Assembly: GCA_000715855.1 (NCBI GenBank) | Contig: KL571214.1 | Span: 39,665-50,911, forward strand | Source: Actinoplanes liguriensis | Lineage (GTDB): Bacteria; Actinomycetota; Actinomycetes; Mycobacteriales; Micromonosporaceae | Reading direction: 5' to 3' | Length of the DNA stretch: 11,247 nucleotides | In this document: piece after piece, positions 6,577 through 11,247 of the stretch | How the letters are laid out: the number at the start of each line of letters is the position of its first letter | How positions within the stretch are numbered: the first letter of the stretch is position 1 | Notes under the pieces: model-generated | What the model was told of the DNA's origin: nothing | Database searches by the model: none | The model's input: the letters and a program-made list of their open reading frames with translations, nothing else | Made by a program: the position numbers and the translations under genes

Positions 6577-7197
6577 TCAGGAGGCGGGCGGGCTCAGGCG
6601 GCGGATGGCGGCGGTCAGGGCGGGGCCGTCGAGCTCGGACTCCATGACCAGCGCCCGCAGGATGATGCCGTCGAGCAGGGCGCAGATGTCCCGGGCGGCG
6701 TCCGGCCCGACGGTGGGCGCGAGGATCTCCGGCAGCCCGTCCATCCAGGTCTCCGCGATCGGGCGTAACGCGGCGTCGCGGGCGGCGGCCACACACAGCT
6801 CGTACTCGATCCGGACCTGCTGCCGGTCGGCCAGGTATTCCCTGGTCAGCTCGGTGAGCTCGGCCGGCATGTCGGGCGCGGCCGCCAGCCGCTGGGCCCA
6901 CTCGTCCAGGTCGGCGGTCAATTGTGCGGTCGCGTGGCGCAGGCCGGCGGCGATCAGGTCGTCGAGGGTGGGGAAGTAGTACGTGGTGGCGCCGAGCGGC
7001 AGGCCGGCCCGGGCCGCGACCGCCCGGTGGGTGGTCCGGCCGACCCCCGCCTCCGCGATGACCTCCATGGTGGCGAGGGCGAGCGCCGCCCGCCGCGCCT
7101 CGGGATCCCGGGCTCGCTGAGTCCGCCGTTCCGAGGCGGCGTTCTTGGAAGCGGCGCCAGGTGGAACGGCGGCGGCCGGGCTGAGGCGATCGGTCAA
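6577..7197 (-). CDS. TetR-family regulator, likely local repressor of the SMR exporter
   Basis: A 206-residue TetR-type regulator. After an Ala/Pro-rich, basic N-terminal extension (about 1-34), helix 1 (RRAALALATMEVIAEAGV) and the helix-turn-helix TTHRAVAARAGLPLGATTYYFPTLDDL (about 55-81) are clear; the C-terminal domain resembles TetR_C-type ligand pockets. Its TTG start overlaps the TGA of the SMR gene (TTGA), so it is the second gene of that operon and probably translated by coupling. The preceding Shine-Dalgarno is weak. TetR proteins next to exporters usually repress the efflux operon and release it on binding a toxic compound; here the double GTAC palindrome ahead of the operon (7535-7572) is the natural target. 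That link is inferred from position. Confidence 0.9.
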   Translation of the reverse strand: MTDRLSPAAAVPPGAASKNAASERRTQRARDPEARRAALALATMEVIAEAGVGRTTHRAVAARAGLPLGATTYYFPTLDDLIAAGLRHATAQLTADLDEWAQRLAAAPDMPAELTELTREYLADRQQVRIEYELCVAAARDAALRPIAETWMDGLPEILAPTVGPDAARDICALLDGIILRALVMESELDGPALTAAIRRLSPPAS

Positions 7198-7523
7198 TGT
7201 GATTCCGCGCCGGTCAGGTTCAGCATCACGACTCCCGCGATGATCAGGACGATTCCGCCCACCTTAGCGAGCGTGACCGGCTCGTCGAGAAAGAGCGCGC
7301 CGATCACGATGATCGCCGCGGTGCCCACCGCGGACCAGATCGCATACGCGACACCGACCTGGATGCCGCCCTTGATGGCCTGGGACAGGGCGATGAACGA
7401 GATGACGTATCCGGCGAGGACGGCCACGGTGGGCCAGAGCCGGCTGAATCCGTCGGTGGCTTTCATCATGCTGGTCGCGAAGAGCTCGCTCCCGATGGCG
7501 AGCGTGAGAAGTACGTACGGCAC
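7194..7523 (-). CDS. SMR (EmrE/Qac-type) multidrug exporter
   Basis: A 109-residue small multidrug resistance protein with four hydrophobic helices, the usual family length. It would work as a dimer in the cytoplasmic membrane, exchanging cationic compounds for protons. The essential membrane Glu is at residue 13 (equivalent to EmrE E14), and the conserved GVAYAIWSAVGT block places Trp at 63 and Gly at 67 as in EmrE. K21 and the DGFSRLWP loop also match. The frame stays open far upstream, but homology and a GAGGTG ribosome-binding site six bases away fix the GTG start at 7523. The downstream TetR gene overlaps its stop. Substrates are unknown; Qac/Ebr-type compounds are the family expectation. 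Confidence 0.93.
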   Translation of the reverse strand: MPYVLLTLAIGSELFATSMMKATDGFSRLWPTVAVLAGYVISFIALSQAIKGGIQVGVAYAIWSAVGTAAIIVIGALFLDEPVTLAKVGGIVLIIAGVVMLNLTGAESH

Positions 7524-7534
7524 TGCTGACACCT

Positions 7535-7572
7535 CATCTTGTACGTATGTACAAGTACGATCGTACAAGATG
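7535..7572. promoter_or_regulatory. Double palindromic operator in the SMR/aldolase divergent region
   Basis: A perfect 11-bp inverted repeat, CATCTTGTACG (7535-7545) and CGTACAAGATG (7562-7572), encloses further symmetry. GTAC occurs at 7541, 7549, 7555 and 7563, forming two palindromic pairs: TTGTAC-GTAT-GTACAA (7539-7554) and the perfect 12-mer GTACGATCGTAC (7555-7566). The two centres are 14 bp apart on the same helix face region, reminiscent of sites that bind two TetR-family dimers, as known for QacR. The site begins 12 bases upstream of the SMR start codon and lies 44 bases upstream of the aldolase start, so one regulator could act on both directions. Confidence 0.75.
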
Positions 7573-7604
7573 GGAGGCGGGATCCGCGAGCCGGAGAAAT
7601 CTGG

Positions 7605-7610
7605 GATCAT
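7605..7610 (+). promoter_or_regulatory. Possible -10 of a leaderless aldolase transcript
   Basis: GATCAT ends six bases before the GTG at 7617, the same spacing as the clear leaderless promoters at 5966 and 9745, and no Shine-Dalgarno is visible. Its first base differs from TANNNT, so this is a weak call. Confidence 0.35.
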
Positions 7611-7616
7611 CCGGCC

Positions 7617-8714
7617 GTGACAGACGATCTGTGGGCGCGCCGGGTGGCCGCGATGCGCGAGTGTGACCTGCTTCTCTCCGGCGTCCGCCCGGCCACCGTG
7701 CGGGAGAAGCTGGCCGAGCTGACCGAGGCCGCCGCCCCCGACCTGATGCCGGACTTCTACGGCGACGGCCCGGTCCGGCTGCTCGAGGAGCGGGTCGCCG
7801 GCCTGCTCGGCGCCGAGGCAGCGGTGTTCTTCCCGACCGGGACGATGGCCCAGCAGGTCGCGATCCGCTACGGCGCCGAGGTCACCGGCCGGACCGCGGT
7901 CGCGCTGCACCCGCTCGGGCATCAGGAGGTGCACGAACATCGGGCGTACGCGGACCTCACCGGCCTGCGCGCCGTCCACCCGACCGGCGCGCCCCGGAAC
8001 CCGACCGCCGCCGAGCTGATGGCGCTCGCCGAGCCGGTCGGCACGGTCGTCTTCGAGTTGCCGATGCGCGACGCCGGGTTCGTCCTGCCGACCTGGCCGG
8101 AGCTGAGCGACGCGTGCACGGCGGCGCGCGAGATCGGCGCCCGGGTGCACTTCGACGGGGCGCGGATCTGGGAGTCGGCGCCCTACCTCAACCGGGGACT
8201 GGCCGAGATCGCCGGGCTGGCCGACACGACGTACGTCTCCTTCTATAAATCCCTCGGTGGCCTCAGCGGCGCGGCACTGACCGGGACCAGCGCCTTCCTC
8301 GCGTATGCCCGGAACTGGCGCCATCGCTACGGCGGTCTGCTGTTCCAGCAGTGGCCGGCGGCCCTGACCGCGCTCAGCGGGCTGGAGCGGGAGCTGCCAC
8401 GGATCTCCGACTACGTGCGCCAGGCCCGGGTGGTCGCCACCGCGCTCGCCGAACTGCCCGGCGCGCAGGTGTTCCCACGGCCGCCGCACACCAACCAGTT
8501 CCGCTTCTGGCTGCCGTTCCCCGCCGCCCGCCTGAACGAGGCCGTGCTCGCCATGGCCTACGACGAGAAGGTCTGGTTCGCCGGCGGCTGGCAGGACACC
8601 ACGGTACCCGGGCACGCGATGGCGGAGGTGACCGTGCTCGCCCCGGCGCTGGAATGGACGGCGCGGGATGTGCTCGAAACCGGACTCAGGCTCCTGGAGC
8701 GGATTCAAGGTTGA
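7617..8714 (+). CDS. Low-specificity L-threonine aldolase/β-eliminating lyase family PLP enzyme
   Basis: A 365-residue fold-type I PLP enzyme of PF01212. Threonine aldolases cleave L-threonine or allo-threonine to glycine and acetaldehyde; related lyases act on other β-hydroxy amino acids, so the substrate is not certain. The PLP phosphate-binding stretch reads FFPTGTMAQQ (71-80), HFDGARIWE (178-186) supplies the Asp that contacts the pyridine nitrogen and the Arg after it, and the Schiff-base lysine is K211 in SFYKSLGG. The GTG start is chosen because the family N-terminus (MTDDLWARR) begins there and a six-base-spaced -10-like hexamer precedes it, although the frame is open further upstream through the operator. 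It is divergent from the SMR operon. The downstream HPF-like gene begins 52 bases after its stop. Confidence 0.85.
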   Translation: MTDDLWARRVAAMRECDLLLSGVRPATVREKLAELTEAAAPDLMPDFYGDGPVRLLEERVAGLLGAEAAVFFPTGTMAQQVAIRYGAEVTGRTAVALHPLGHQEVHEHRAYADLTGLRAVHPTGAPRNPTAAELMALAEPVGTVVFELPMRDAGFVLPTWPELSDACTAAREIGARVHFDGARIWESAPYLNRGLAEIAGLADTTYVSFYKSLGGLSGAALTGTSAFLAYARNWRHRYGGLLFQQWPAALTALSGLERELPRISDYVRQARVVATALAELPGAQVFPRPPHTNQFRFWLPFPAARLNEAVLAMAYDEKVWFAGGWQDTTVPGHAMAEVTVLAPALEWTARDVLETGLRLLERIQG

Positions 8715-8743
8715 TCAACTGGGTAGAGGAAGGTTGTCCAACT
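8707..8743. promoter_or_regulatory. Two copies of a 14-bp palindromic element before the HPF-like gene
   Basis: AAGGTTGATCAACT (8707-8720) and AAGGTTGTCCAACT (8730-8743) match in 12 of 14 positions, are in the same orientation, and start 23 bp apart. Each contains the inverted arms GTTG and CAAC. The first overlaps the end of the aldolase gene. They end 24 bases before the HPF-like start, where promoter or operator sites are expected. The binding factor is unknown. Confidence 0.6.
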
Positions 8744-8766
8744 TTCACCGGATGCAGGAGGTTCCG

Positions 8767-9165
8767 ATGAGCGCAGTCGCCAACCCGGCCACCGTCGACG
8801 AATGTCTGCGGGTGGGCGCCGGATTCTCCCAGGGTGACCTCAACTGGATCGCCGAGCAGTTCAGCCCGCTCGACGCCCGGCTCGCCGCGTTCCAGGCCGA
8901 CACCACCGCGTTGTACATCTCGGTGAAGGACCGGGAACACCCCGGTCAGAAAGTCACGCTGGAGGCCACCGTCGGCGGGCGGGAGAAGCTGGTCGTCACC
9001 TCGTCGGAGGAGGACCTGCACGCGGCGATCATGGACGTGCGCGACGACCTGAAGCGCCGCCTCAACGACGCGAAGACCAAGCACGAGCCGCGGCACAACC
9101 GCCACCTGCGCGACGTCCCGCAGCTGCCCGACGAGGAGCTGCCTTCAGTGGGAGAGCCTTCCTAG
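8767..9165 (+). CDS. Short HPF/RaiA-like ribosome-associated protein
   Basis: A 132-residue protein resembling the N-terminal domain of hibernation-promoting factor/RaiA (PF02482), which binds the decoding region of the 30S subunit and silences ribosomes under stress. The β-strand and helix pattern fits: TALYISVKDREHPGQKVTLEATVGGREKLVVTSSEEDLHAAIMDVRDDLKRRLNDAK (about 47-103), including the dDLhaAI-type motif at the start of the last helix, followed by a basic region with KTKHEPRHNR. The C-terminal dimerisation domain of the long HPF usual in actinobacteria is absent, so this would be an accessory paralogue. The start is set by AGGAGG (8756-8761), five bases before the ATG. Its last 21 bases overlap the convergent GNAT gene. 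Confidence 0.7.
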   Translation: MSAVANPATVDECLRVGAGFSQGDLNWIAEQFSPLDARLAAFQADTTALYISVKDREHPGQKVTLEATVGGREKLVVTSSEEDLHAAIMDVRDDLKRRLNDAKTKHEPRHNRHLRDVPQLPDEELPSVGEPS

Positions 9166-9738
9166 GTAGGTCAGAGGCCCCGGGTCGGGGACCGGCAGCA
9201 CCGTGAAGCCGATGCGATCGTAGAACGCGCGGGCACGCACATTCGCGGTGACCATGCCGAGATGCACCCCGGCCCGGGCCTTCGCCTGAAAGACATCGAT
9301 CAGCCTGCGGCCAAAACCCTTTCCCTGGTACGGCGGTAGCAGGTCGATGTGCAGGTGGGCGGGATAGTCCGCCAACTCGGGGACGATCATCCGCTCCGGC
9401 CGGTAGTGCAGCGCGACCATGTCCTGCTCGGGCGTGCGCGGCGGAGGCGGCGGCACCGGGTACTTCCCGTCGAGCAGCGTGATCCACTCGTCGCGGTAGC
9501 TTTTCACGAAGCTCGCGGTGTCGGCGGTGCCGACCACGTAGCCGACCGCGCTCCCGCCGTCGTCCACGACGAACGCCAGCTCCGGTTCGAGATACGCGTA
9601 CGGCCCCGCGAACAGGTCGCCCATCAGCTCGTCGGTCGAATACTGCCCGCGGGCGTCCCCGCCGGCGTCGGCGGTGCGGACGCAGATGTCGTAGAGAGCC
9701 GCGCGATCGGCCACCCGGTACGGACGAATCTCAGGCAT
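9145..9738 (-). CDS. GNAT acetyltransferase similar to O-GlcNAcase-linked acetyltransferase domains
   Basis: A 197-residue Gcn5-related N-acetyltransferase using acetyl-CoA. The acetyl-CoA pyrophosphate loop is QGKGFGRRLI (138-147), preceded by the strand PAHLHIDLLPPY (126-137) and followed by GVHLGMVTANVRARAFYDRIGF (157-178), the motif B region. The N-terminal IRPYRVAD...ALYDICVRTADAGGDA and the PAHLHIDLLP block resemble GNAT proteins related to the acetyltransferase-like domain of O-GlcNAcases, but here it stands alone without a glycosidase domain. A run of five prolines (96-100) marks an inserted loop. The acceptor substrate is unknown. The ATG is supported by a -10 hexamer exactly six bases upstream (leaderless). 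Its 3' end overlaps the HPF-like gene by 21 bases. Confidence 0.88.
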   Translation of the reverse strand: MPEIRPYRVADRAALYDICVRTADAGGDARGQYSTDELMGDLFAGPYAYLEPELAFVVDDGGSAVGYVVGTADTASFVKSYRDEWITLLDGKYPVPPPPPRTPEQDMVALHYRPERMIVPELADYPAHLHIDLLPPYQGKGFGRRLIDVFQAKARAGVHLGMVTANVRARAFYDRIGFTVLPVPDPGPLTYLGRLSH

Positions 9739-9744
9739 GCCCGA

Positions 9745-9750
9745 ACCCTA
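9745..9750 (-). promoter_or_regulatory. -10 element TAGGGT of the leaderless GNAT transcript
   Basis: On the minus strand TAGGGT fits TANNNT and lies six bases before the ATG at 9738, so transcription would start at or next to the start codon. No Shine-Dalgarno is present. It forms half of a 9-bp inverted repeat with the opposing promoter at 9797. Confidence 0.6.
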
Positions 9751-9796
9751 GACGGCCGTGCCGCCGCGCTCCCGGGAAAATGTCGGCGGGTCGTTC

Positions 9797-9802
9797 TAGG
9801 GT
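9797..9802 (+). promoter_or_regulatory. -10 element TAGGGT of the isochorismatase-family gene
   Basis: TAGGGT fits TANNNT about 30 bases before the ATG at 9833, which would give a leader of roughly 24 bases carrying the GGGAGG ribosome-binding site at 9822-9827. No -35 consensus is visible. Confidence 0.5.
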
Positions 9803-9832
9803 TGGTGGCGACGTCGAACCCGGGAGGTCCGC

Positions 9833-10390
9833 ATGAGCACCCTGACCGGCCGGTCCACCACCGCCCTGCTCGTCATCGATGTGCAGAACGGTGTGATGGC
9901 CGGCGCGCACGACCGTGACGCCGTGATCACCACCATCGCCACCCTGGTCGGCAAGGCCCGCGCCTCGGACGTGCCGGTGATCTGGGTGCAGCACTCGTCG
10001 GAGGAGCTGCCCCTCCACAGCCCCCAGTGGGAATATGTGCCGGAGCTCCCGTTCGGCCCCGGCGAGCCGGTCGTGCACAAGACGTTCGGCGACTCGTTCG
10101 AGGCCACCGACCTCGAGGAACGCCTCGCCGAGCGGGGCGTCGGCACGCTGGTCGTGGCGGGCGCGCAGTCCGACGCGTGCATCCGCTCGACGCTGCACGG
10201 CGGTTTCACCCGGGGCTACGACATGACCCTGGTCAGCGACGCCCACACCACTGAGGACCTGACCGAGTGGGGCGCACCCACCCCCGACAAGGTCATCTCC
10301 CATCTGAACCTCTCCTGGCCCTGGCAGGGCGGCCCCGGCCGGGTCGCGTCGGCGGTCAAGGCGGCGGAGATCACGTTCGGGCCGGCCTGA
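9833..10390 (+). CDS. Isochorismatase-family cysteine hydrolase
   Basis: A 185-residue α/β hydrolase of the isochorismatase-like group (PF00857), whose members include nicotinamidases, N-carbamoyl hydrolases and isochorismatases. The catalytic triad is visible: D16 in LLVIDVQNGV, K83 in VVHKTFGDSF, and nucleophile C116 in AGAQSDACIRST. Length and motif spacing match cytosolic single-domain members, but nothing here, and no nicotinamide or siderophore gene nearby, allows a substrate to be named. The ATG is supported by GGGAGG (9822-9827) five bases upstream. It is divergent from the GNAT gene, and the methyltransferase gene begins 44 bases downstream on the same strand, so the two may be partly cotranscribed. 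Confidence 0.9.
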   Translation: MSTLTGRSTTALLVIDVQNGVMAGAHDRDAVITTIATLVGKARASDVPVIWVQHSSEELPLHSPQWEYVPELPFGPGEPVVHKTFGDSFEATDLEERLAERGVGTLVVAGAQSDACIRSTLHGGFTRGYDMTLVSDAHTTEDLTEWGAPTPDKVISHLNLSWPWQGGPGRVASAVKAAEITFGPA

Positions 10391-10397
10391 CGCGCAC

Positions 10398-10403
10398 TAC
10401 GGT
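10398..10403 (+). promoter_or_regulatory. Possible -10 element TACGGT before the methyltransferase gene
   Basis: TACGGT fits TANNNT in the 44-base gap after the isochorismatase-family gene, with a G-rich ribosome-binding site (GGGGG, about 10425-10429) ahead of the GTG at 10435. It suggests the methyltransferase gene has its own promoter even if readthrough also occurs. Confidence 0.4.
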
Positions 10404-10434
10404 GGGATCTTCACAGGCTCGATGCGGGGGACAC

Positions 10435-11028
10435 GTGACGGTACAGAACGGGTGGCTGCGCAAGCTCGCCGAGGACCCGGGGCATTCGCAGTGGTACATC
10501 AAGCGCTTCCGGGACATGGCCGCCTCCGGCGCCGACCTGGTGGGTGAGGCCCGGCTGGTCGACACCCTGGTCCCGCGCGGCGCCCGCATCCTGGACGCGG
10601 GCTGCGGCCCCGGCCGGGTCGGCGGCCACCTGGCCCTGCTCGGCCACGACGTCACGGGCGTCGACCTCGACCCGGAGCTCATCGCCGCCGCGGTCGCCGA
10701 CCATCCCGGCCCGGAGTGGCTGGTCGGCGACCTGTCCGAGCTGTCCCTGCCCGGCCCGCCGTTCGACGCCATCGTCTGCGCGGGCAACGTGATGACGTTC
10801 GCCGCCCCGGACACCCGCGTCGACATCCTCCGGCGCTTCAGCGCCCACCTGGCCCCGACCGGCCGCGCCGCAATCGGCTTCGGCGCCGCCCGAGGCTACC
10901 CGTTCGACGAGTTCCTGGCCGACGTGACCACGGCCGGCCTGACCCCGGACCTCCTGCTCAGCACGTGGGACCTACGCCCTTTCACCCCAGAAGCCGACTT
11001 CCTGGTAGCCCTGCTCCGCCACCCCTGA
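10435..11028 (+). CDS. Class I SAM-dependent methyltransferase
   Basis: A 197-residue Rossmann-fold methyltransferase. Motif I is ILDAGCGPGRVGGHLA (52-67), the SAM-binding glycine loop; the following strand ends in VTGVDLDPELI with acidic residues at 77 and 79 that should contact the ribose hydroxyls; WLVGDLSEL and FDAIVCAGNVM correspond to later motifs. It resembles the small methyltransferases annotated in actinobacteria only as methyltransferase-domain proteins; the acceptor is unknown. The GTG at 10435 follows a G-rich Shine-Dalgarno and gives a family-like N-terminus (WLRKLAEDPGHSQWYIKRF). Frames open further upstream overlap the isochorismatase gene and are not needed. Confidence 0.88.
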   Translation: MTVQNGWLRKLAEDPGHSQWYIKRFRDMAASGADLVGEARLVDTLVPRGARILDAGCGPGRVGGHLALLGHDVTGVDLDPELIAAAVADHPGPEWLVGDLSELSLPGPPFDAIVCAGNVMTFAAPDTRVDILRRFSAHLAPTGRAAIGFGAARGYPFDEFLADVTTAGLTPDLLLSTWDLRPFTPEADFLVALLRHP

Positions 11029-11088
11029 CTCTCACCGCAAACCAACACCCCCACCCGCACCGCCGGTCTGCGCTGGCCGCCCGCGCTC

Positions 11089-11129
11089 GCTGCTCGGGCC
11101 GGTCGCGTGTGCTGGCTGCTCGGGCCGGT
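11089..11129. repeat. 15-bp direct repeat GCTGCTCGGGCCGGT
   Basis: Two exact copies lie at 11089-11103 and 11115-11129, 26 bp apart, in non-coding DNA. Low-complexity G+C-rich sequence can produce such repeats, and no function can be assigned. Confidence 0.6.
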
Positions 11130-11197
11130 TGTGCGCGCCCAATGCGCGCGGTATCGCCCCAGCCCAGCCCTCACGCTCGCCGGGGAGTGGAGCGCGG

Positions 11198-11219
11198 GGC
11201 CCGCCAGTGGTGGCGGGCC
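11198..11219. terminator. Perfect 9-bp hairpin, possible terminator
   Basis: GGCCCGCCA (11198-11206) and TGGCGGGCC (11211-11219) pair perfectly around a GTGG loop. No T-tract follows. It is 170 bases past the methyltransferase stop, so it may serve that gene or a gene beyond the contig edge on the other strand. Confidence 0.45.
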
Positions 11220-11232
11220 GCGGGCTCAGTGT

Positions 11233-11247
11233 CTGTCTCTTATACAC
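11233..11247 (-). other. Partial Tn5/Nextera mosaic-end adapter (sequencing artefact)
   Basis: The last 15 bases, CTGTCTCTTATACAC, are the first 15 bases of the reverse complement of the 19-base Tn5 mosaic end. They mirror the adapter at the left end and are not genomic. Confidence 0.97.

Larger units (their letters stand above)
11029..11232. other. Gene-free 3' end of contig
   Basis: About 200 bases after the methyltransferase gene with no convincing coding frame. It holds a pyrimidine-rich start, a 15-bp direct repeat and a strong hairpin. The minus-strand frame covering it starts within the adapter and has no recognisable domain. Confidence 0.6.

Noticed and set aside
7524..8708. N-terminal extension of the SMR frame across the aldolase gene
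   Set aside because: The frame is merely open; SMR homology, normal length and a ribosome-binding site fix the start at 7523, and the extension is antisense to a real gene.
2932..11028. A new defence or biosynthetic gene cluster
   Set aside because: Genes face different ways in small independent units of familiar metabolic, efflux and regulatory families; no nuclease, NTPase, toxin, core biosynthetic enzyme or mobile-element gene is present.
11089..11129. Attachment site or iteron array
   Set aside because: Two short G+C-rich copies with no integrase, tRNA or replication gene nearby; low complexity explains them.
11032..11247. Minus-strand frame starting MYKRQ
   Set aside because: Its start lies in adapter sequence and the rest has no domain or coding pattern; a known type of adapter artefact.

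Overview
The window is an 11.2 kb piece of a very G+C-rich chromosome with strong third-position G/C bias, frequent GTG starts, TANNNT -10 hexamers placed six bases before start codons (leaderless transcripts), and a eukaryote-type Ser/Thr kinase with a single membrane anchor. Together these point to an actinomycete. A Micromonosporaceae-type host (such as Actinoplanes) is my guess from gene content, not something the sequence proves. Both ends carry Tn5/Nextera mosaic-end adapter sequence (1-19 and 11233-11247), so the contig edges are library artefacts.

Layout. (1) 20-1653: a receptor-type Ser/Thr kinase missing its N-terminal lobe because the contig starts inside it. (2) 1680-2699, minus strand: a probable Tat-exported protein of the erythromycin-esterase/ChaN-like type, convergent with the kinase. 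(3) 2932-4549: a two-gene flavin operon, a luciferase-like monooxygenase (CE1758-like) followed by an FMN reductase (CE1759-like). The monooxygenase is broken in this assembly by loss of roughly 100 bases plus a frame change near 3424-3428. A strong hairpin terminator follows. (4) 4700-5901: a small single-TM protein with a 17-residue tandem repeat, a doubtful 66-codon ORF in a hairpin-rich leader, and a glycolipid-binding (DUF1089-type) protein whose start overlaps that ORF. (5) 5978-7523: a leaderless TetR regulator, convergent with a minus-strand operon of an SMR multidrug exporter and a second TetR regulator. (6) 7535-7572: a double GTAC palindrome between the exporter and the divergent threonine-aldolase-like gene (7617-8714), a likely TetR operator. 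(7) 8767-9165: a short HPF/RaiA-like ribosome-associated protein preceded by two copies of a 14-bp palindromic element; its tail overlaps the convergent GNAT gene. (8) 9145-11028: a GNAT acetyltransferase (minus), an isochorismatase-family hydrolase and a class I SAM methyltransferase, followed by about 200 bases without a gene.

How the parts work together. Three local units are well supported: the flavin pair (reductase supplying reduced FMN to the monooxygenase), the SMR-TetR efflux operon with its operator, and the divergent GNAT/isochorismatase pair whose two -10 elements form an inverted repeat. The rest looks like ordinary accessory actinobacterial chromosome. I found no convincing new defence, mobile or biosynthetic system. 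The most useful leads are the disrupted monooxygenase, the double operator in front of the exporter, the paired palindromes before the HPF-like gene, and the repeat-bearing small membrane protein.
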